Source: Plantago elongata
Lineage: Eukaryota > Streptophyta > Magnoliopsida > Lamiales > Plantaginaceae
Length of the DNA: 21,719 nucleotides
NCBI GenBank assembly: GCA_036897095.1
Contig: JAYMSP010002967.1
Coordinates: forward strand, 1-21,719
Reading direction: 5' to 3'
Part shown: one piece after another, positions 20,821-21,719 of the stretch
Position numbering within the stretch: position 1 is the stretch's first letter
How the letters are laid out: each line of letters begins with the position of its first letter
Notes under the pieces: generated by a model
What the model saw: only the letters and a program-made list of their open reading frames with translations
Told to the model about the DNA's origin: nothing
The model's database searches: none
Translations under genes and position numbers: made by a program

Positions 20821-20963
20821 TGTTTTACTGATCCTGTTACTGATCCTGTTTACTGATCCTGTTTTACTGATCCTGTTACTGATCCTGTTTATGATCCTGT
20901 TTACTGATCCTGTTTTACTGATCATGTTTACTGATCCTGTATACTGATCCTGTTTACTGATCC
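20821..20963 (+). repeat. Short tandem repeat, about 11 units of 12-14 bp
   Basis: Units of TACTGATCCTGTTT type are repeated with small changes in T-run length. A and B LTRs have at most a single loose unit in this place, so the array expanded in LTR C. The long reverse-strand frame over it is a product of the repeat. Confidence 0.88.
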
Positions 20964-21048
20964 TCATGCACTGCATGGCACGAAAACTGTTTTCCTGAAA
21001 AAGCAACCACACACTAAAAATTTAACCGTCGACATCCTGTTACTGAAG

Positions 21049-21170
21049 CTGGGTGATGTCACCTGCAGCAATCATGTCATGTTACTGTTACTAACACTGG
21101 GTGATGCCACCTGCAGCAATCATGTCCTGTTACTGTTACTAACACTGGGTGATGCCACCTGCAGCGATCC
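21049..21170 (+). repeat. 48-bp tandem repeat, about 2.5 copies
   Basis: Copies start at 21049, 21097 and 21145. Each contains CTGGGTGATGYCACCTGCAG, whose core GGTGATGTCACC is nearly palindromic. LTR B has a single copy of the core at 7966-7977. Confidence 0.9.
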
Positions 21171-21542
21171 TTTACTGTTCATGTTCCTGTTAACGGTTTC
21201 CCCACTGCTTAAAACTGCATGATCAACGTGTTATGTTGGTTTGTTGTACTGTTGCATTTAGACGTATATTCATGCATGCTTGATTATCCTCACTGAGTCC
21301 ACGTGACTGACACTCTCCTTGTCCTAATACTGTTTTCCAGATTTTGAGCATGAAGAGAGGACAGGGTAGCTAGCAGACAACCGGACTCTGACTGATTTTC
21401 GTTGCTGATCTGATAGTATAAACGTGTGTTTTGTTATTAAGTTATAAAGTACATTTGAGGTTGTAATAAGTAATATTTTGATATTTATATATTTGGATGT
21501 TCGGCACAATCCTTGATGTCCGGACCAGACCGGGGCCTTACA

Positions 21543-21719
21543 CGGCAGGTTATAACCGCCAGTTAGTTACGAATAAGCGTTAAGCCATTGTCTGATATTA
21601 ACTTAATAAAATAATAATAAAAATAATAAAATAAAAATATTTATTTTAATTTTTATTCGGCTTTAGTTCGTCTTAAATATCGTCCGAGAATCAATTTTAT
21701 ATTTTTTCAGAATTTATTT
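21543..21719 (+). repeat. A2 3' LTR, continuation after LTR C (runs off the window)
   Basis: After LTR C the sequence continues with the AT-rich head typical of these LTRs (AATAAAATAATAATAAAA, then AAAATAAAAATATTTATTTT at 21628). The TTTAGTTCG-type block and the start of the conserved TTTATTT block follow. It completes the LTR begun at 18858. Confidence 0.85.

Larger units (their letters stand above)
20559..21340 (+). other. Putative leader intron 2 in LTR C
   Basis: It opens GTAAGTGATT and ends CTAATACTGTTTTCCAG, where CTAAT makes a plausible branch site about 15 bases before the acceptor. It holds the two tandem repeat arrays at 20821 and 21049. The matching acceptors in A and B end at 2086, 5481 and 8357. 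Confidence 0.42.
19001..21542 (+). repeat. Solo LTR C (2542 bp) nested in the A2 3' LTR
   Basis: It opens TGTAAGAGCC and ends GGGGCCTTACA with no primer site or interior after it. A2 LTR sequence lies on both sides, so it is a solo LTR, usually left by recombination between the two LTRs of one element. The bases next to its ends (CGACC on the left, CGGCA on the right) do not form a clean 5-bp duplication. Its layout matches A and B: AT-rich head, GTGTATATA block near 19298, GC-rich U3, TATA at 19691, and a C/T-rich leader. Its second half is loosely similar to A1's. It also has its own tandem repeats. Confidence 0.9.

Noticed and set aside
20794-21012. Reverse-strand frame with repeated ISKTGSVNRI-like units
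   Set aside because: It is simply the 12-14 bp tandem repeat translated.
21049-21170. CRISPR-like repeat spacing
   Set aside because: The 48-bp units abut with no unique spacers, and the setting is a plant LTR.
1-21719. A host gene or non-LTR system hidden among the repeats
   Set aside because: Every stretch of more than 300 bases can be placed in an LTR, leader or pol/gag region of the A, B or C elements. Nothing is left over that looks host-derived.

Overview
The window looks like intergenic nuclear DNA of a flowering plant. Everything I can recognise in it is nested Ty3/gypsy LTR retrotransposon sequence of the chromovirus type, closest to the Tekay/Del lineage. The reasons are long LTRs (about 2.5 to 2.8 kb), a primer site matching the 3' end of initiator tRNA-Met, the order gag-PR-RT-RNase H-INT, and a chromodomain-like C-terminus. 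I see no host gene, tRNA, rRNA or CRISPR array. The species cannot be named from the sequence. All elements lie on the + strand and read as fossils.

Layout. Subfamily A, first copy (A1): LTR 1-2288 (its start lies outside the window), then leader, gag and PR-RT-RNase H remnants to about 5023. Next come the 3' part of another A LTR (about 5024-5677), a primer site and a short leader (5678-5770). Element B, a second subfamily, follows: 5' LTR 5771-8563, interior 8564-14172, and the first part of its 3' LTR, 14173-15433. Then A resumes (A2) with PR-RT-RNase H-INT-chromodomain, about 15441-18857, and the start of its 3' LTR, 18858-19000. A third, single LTR (C, 19001-21542) sits inside that LTR, which continues at 21543 and runs off the window.

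The simplest reading is a head-to-tail pair of A elements sharing a middle LTR, with B inserted in the leader of the second unit and C (a solo LTR) inserted in the last LTR. By eye, the two B LTRs differ at about 5% of sites. Under commonly used plant rates (0.7 to 1.3 x 10^-8 per site per year) that means a few million years. The two A copies differ from each other by about 6%.

The most interesting signal is non-coding. The LTRs of B and C, though far diverged, both carry a plant-gene-like 5' leader layout: TATA box, a C/T-rich stretch, a splice-donor-like TCCG|GTWAGT, an acceptor-like TTTATCAG, a segment of exactly 36 nt, a second donor, and a final TTTYCCAG acceptor about 200 bp before the LTR end. 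Element B also has a separate upstream ORF with a heptad-rich, charged helix before gag, which the A leader lacks.
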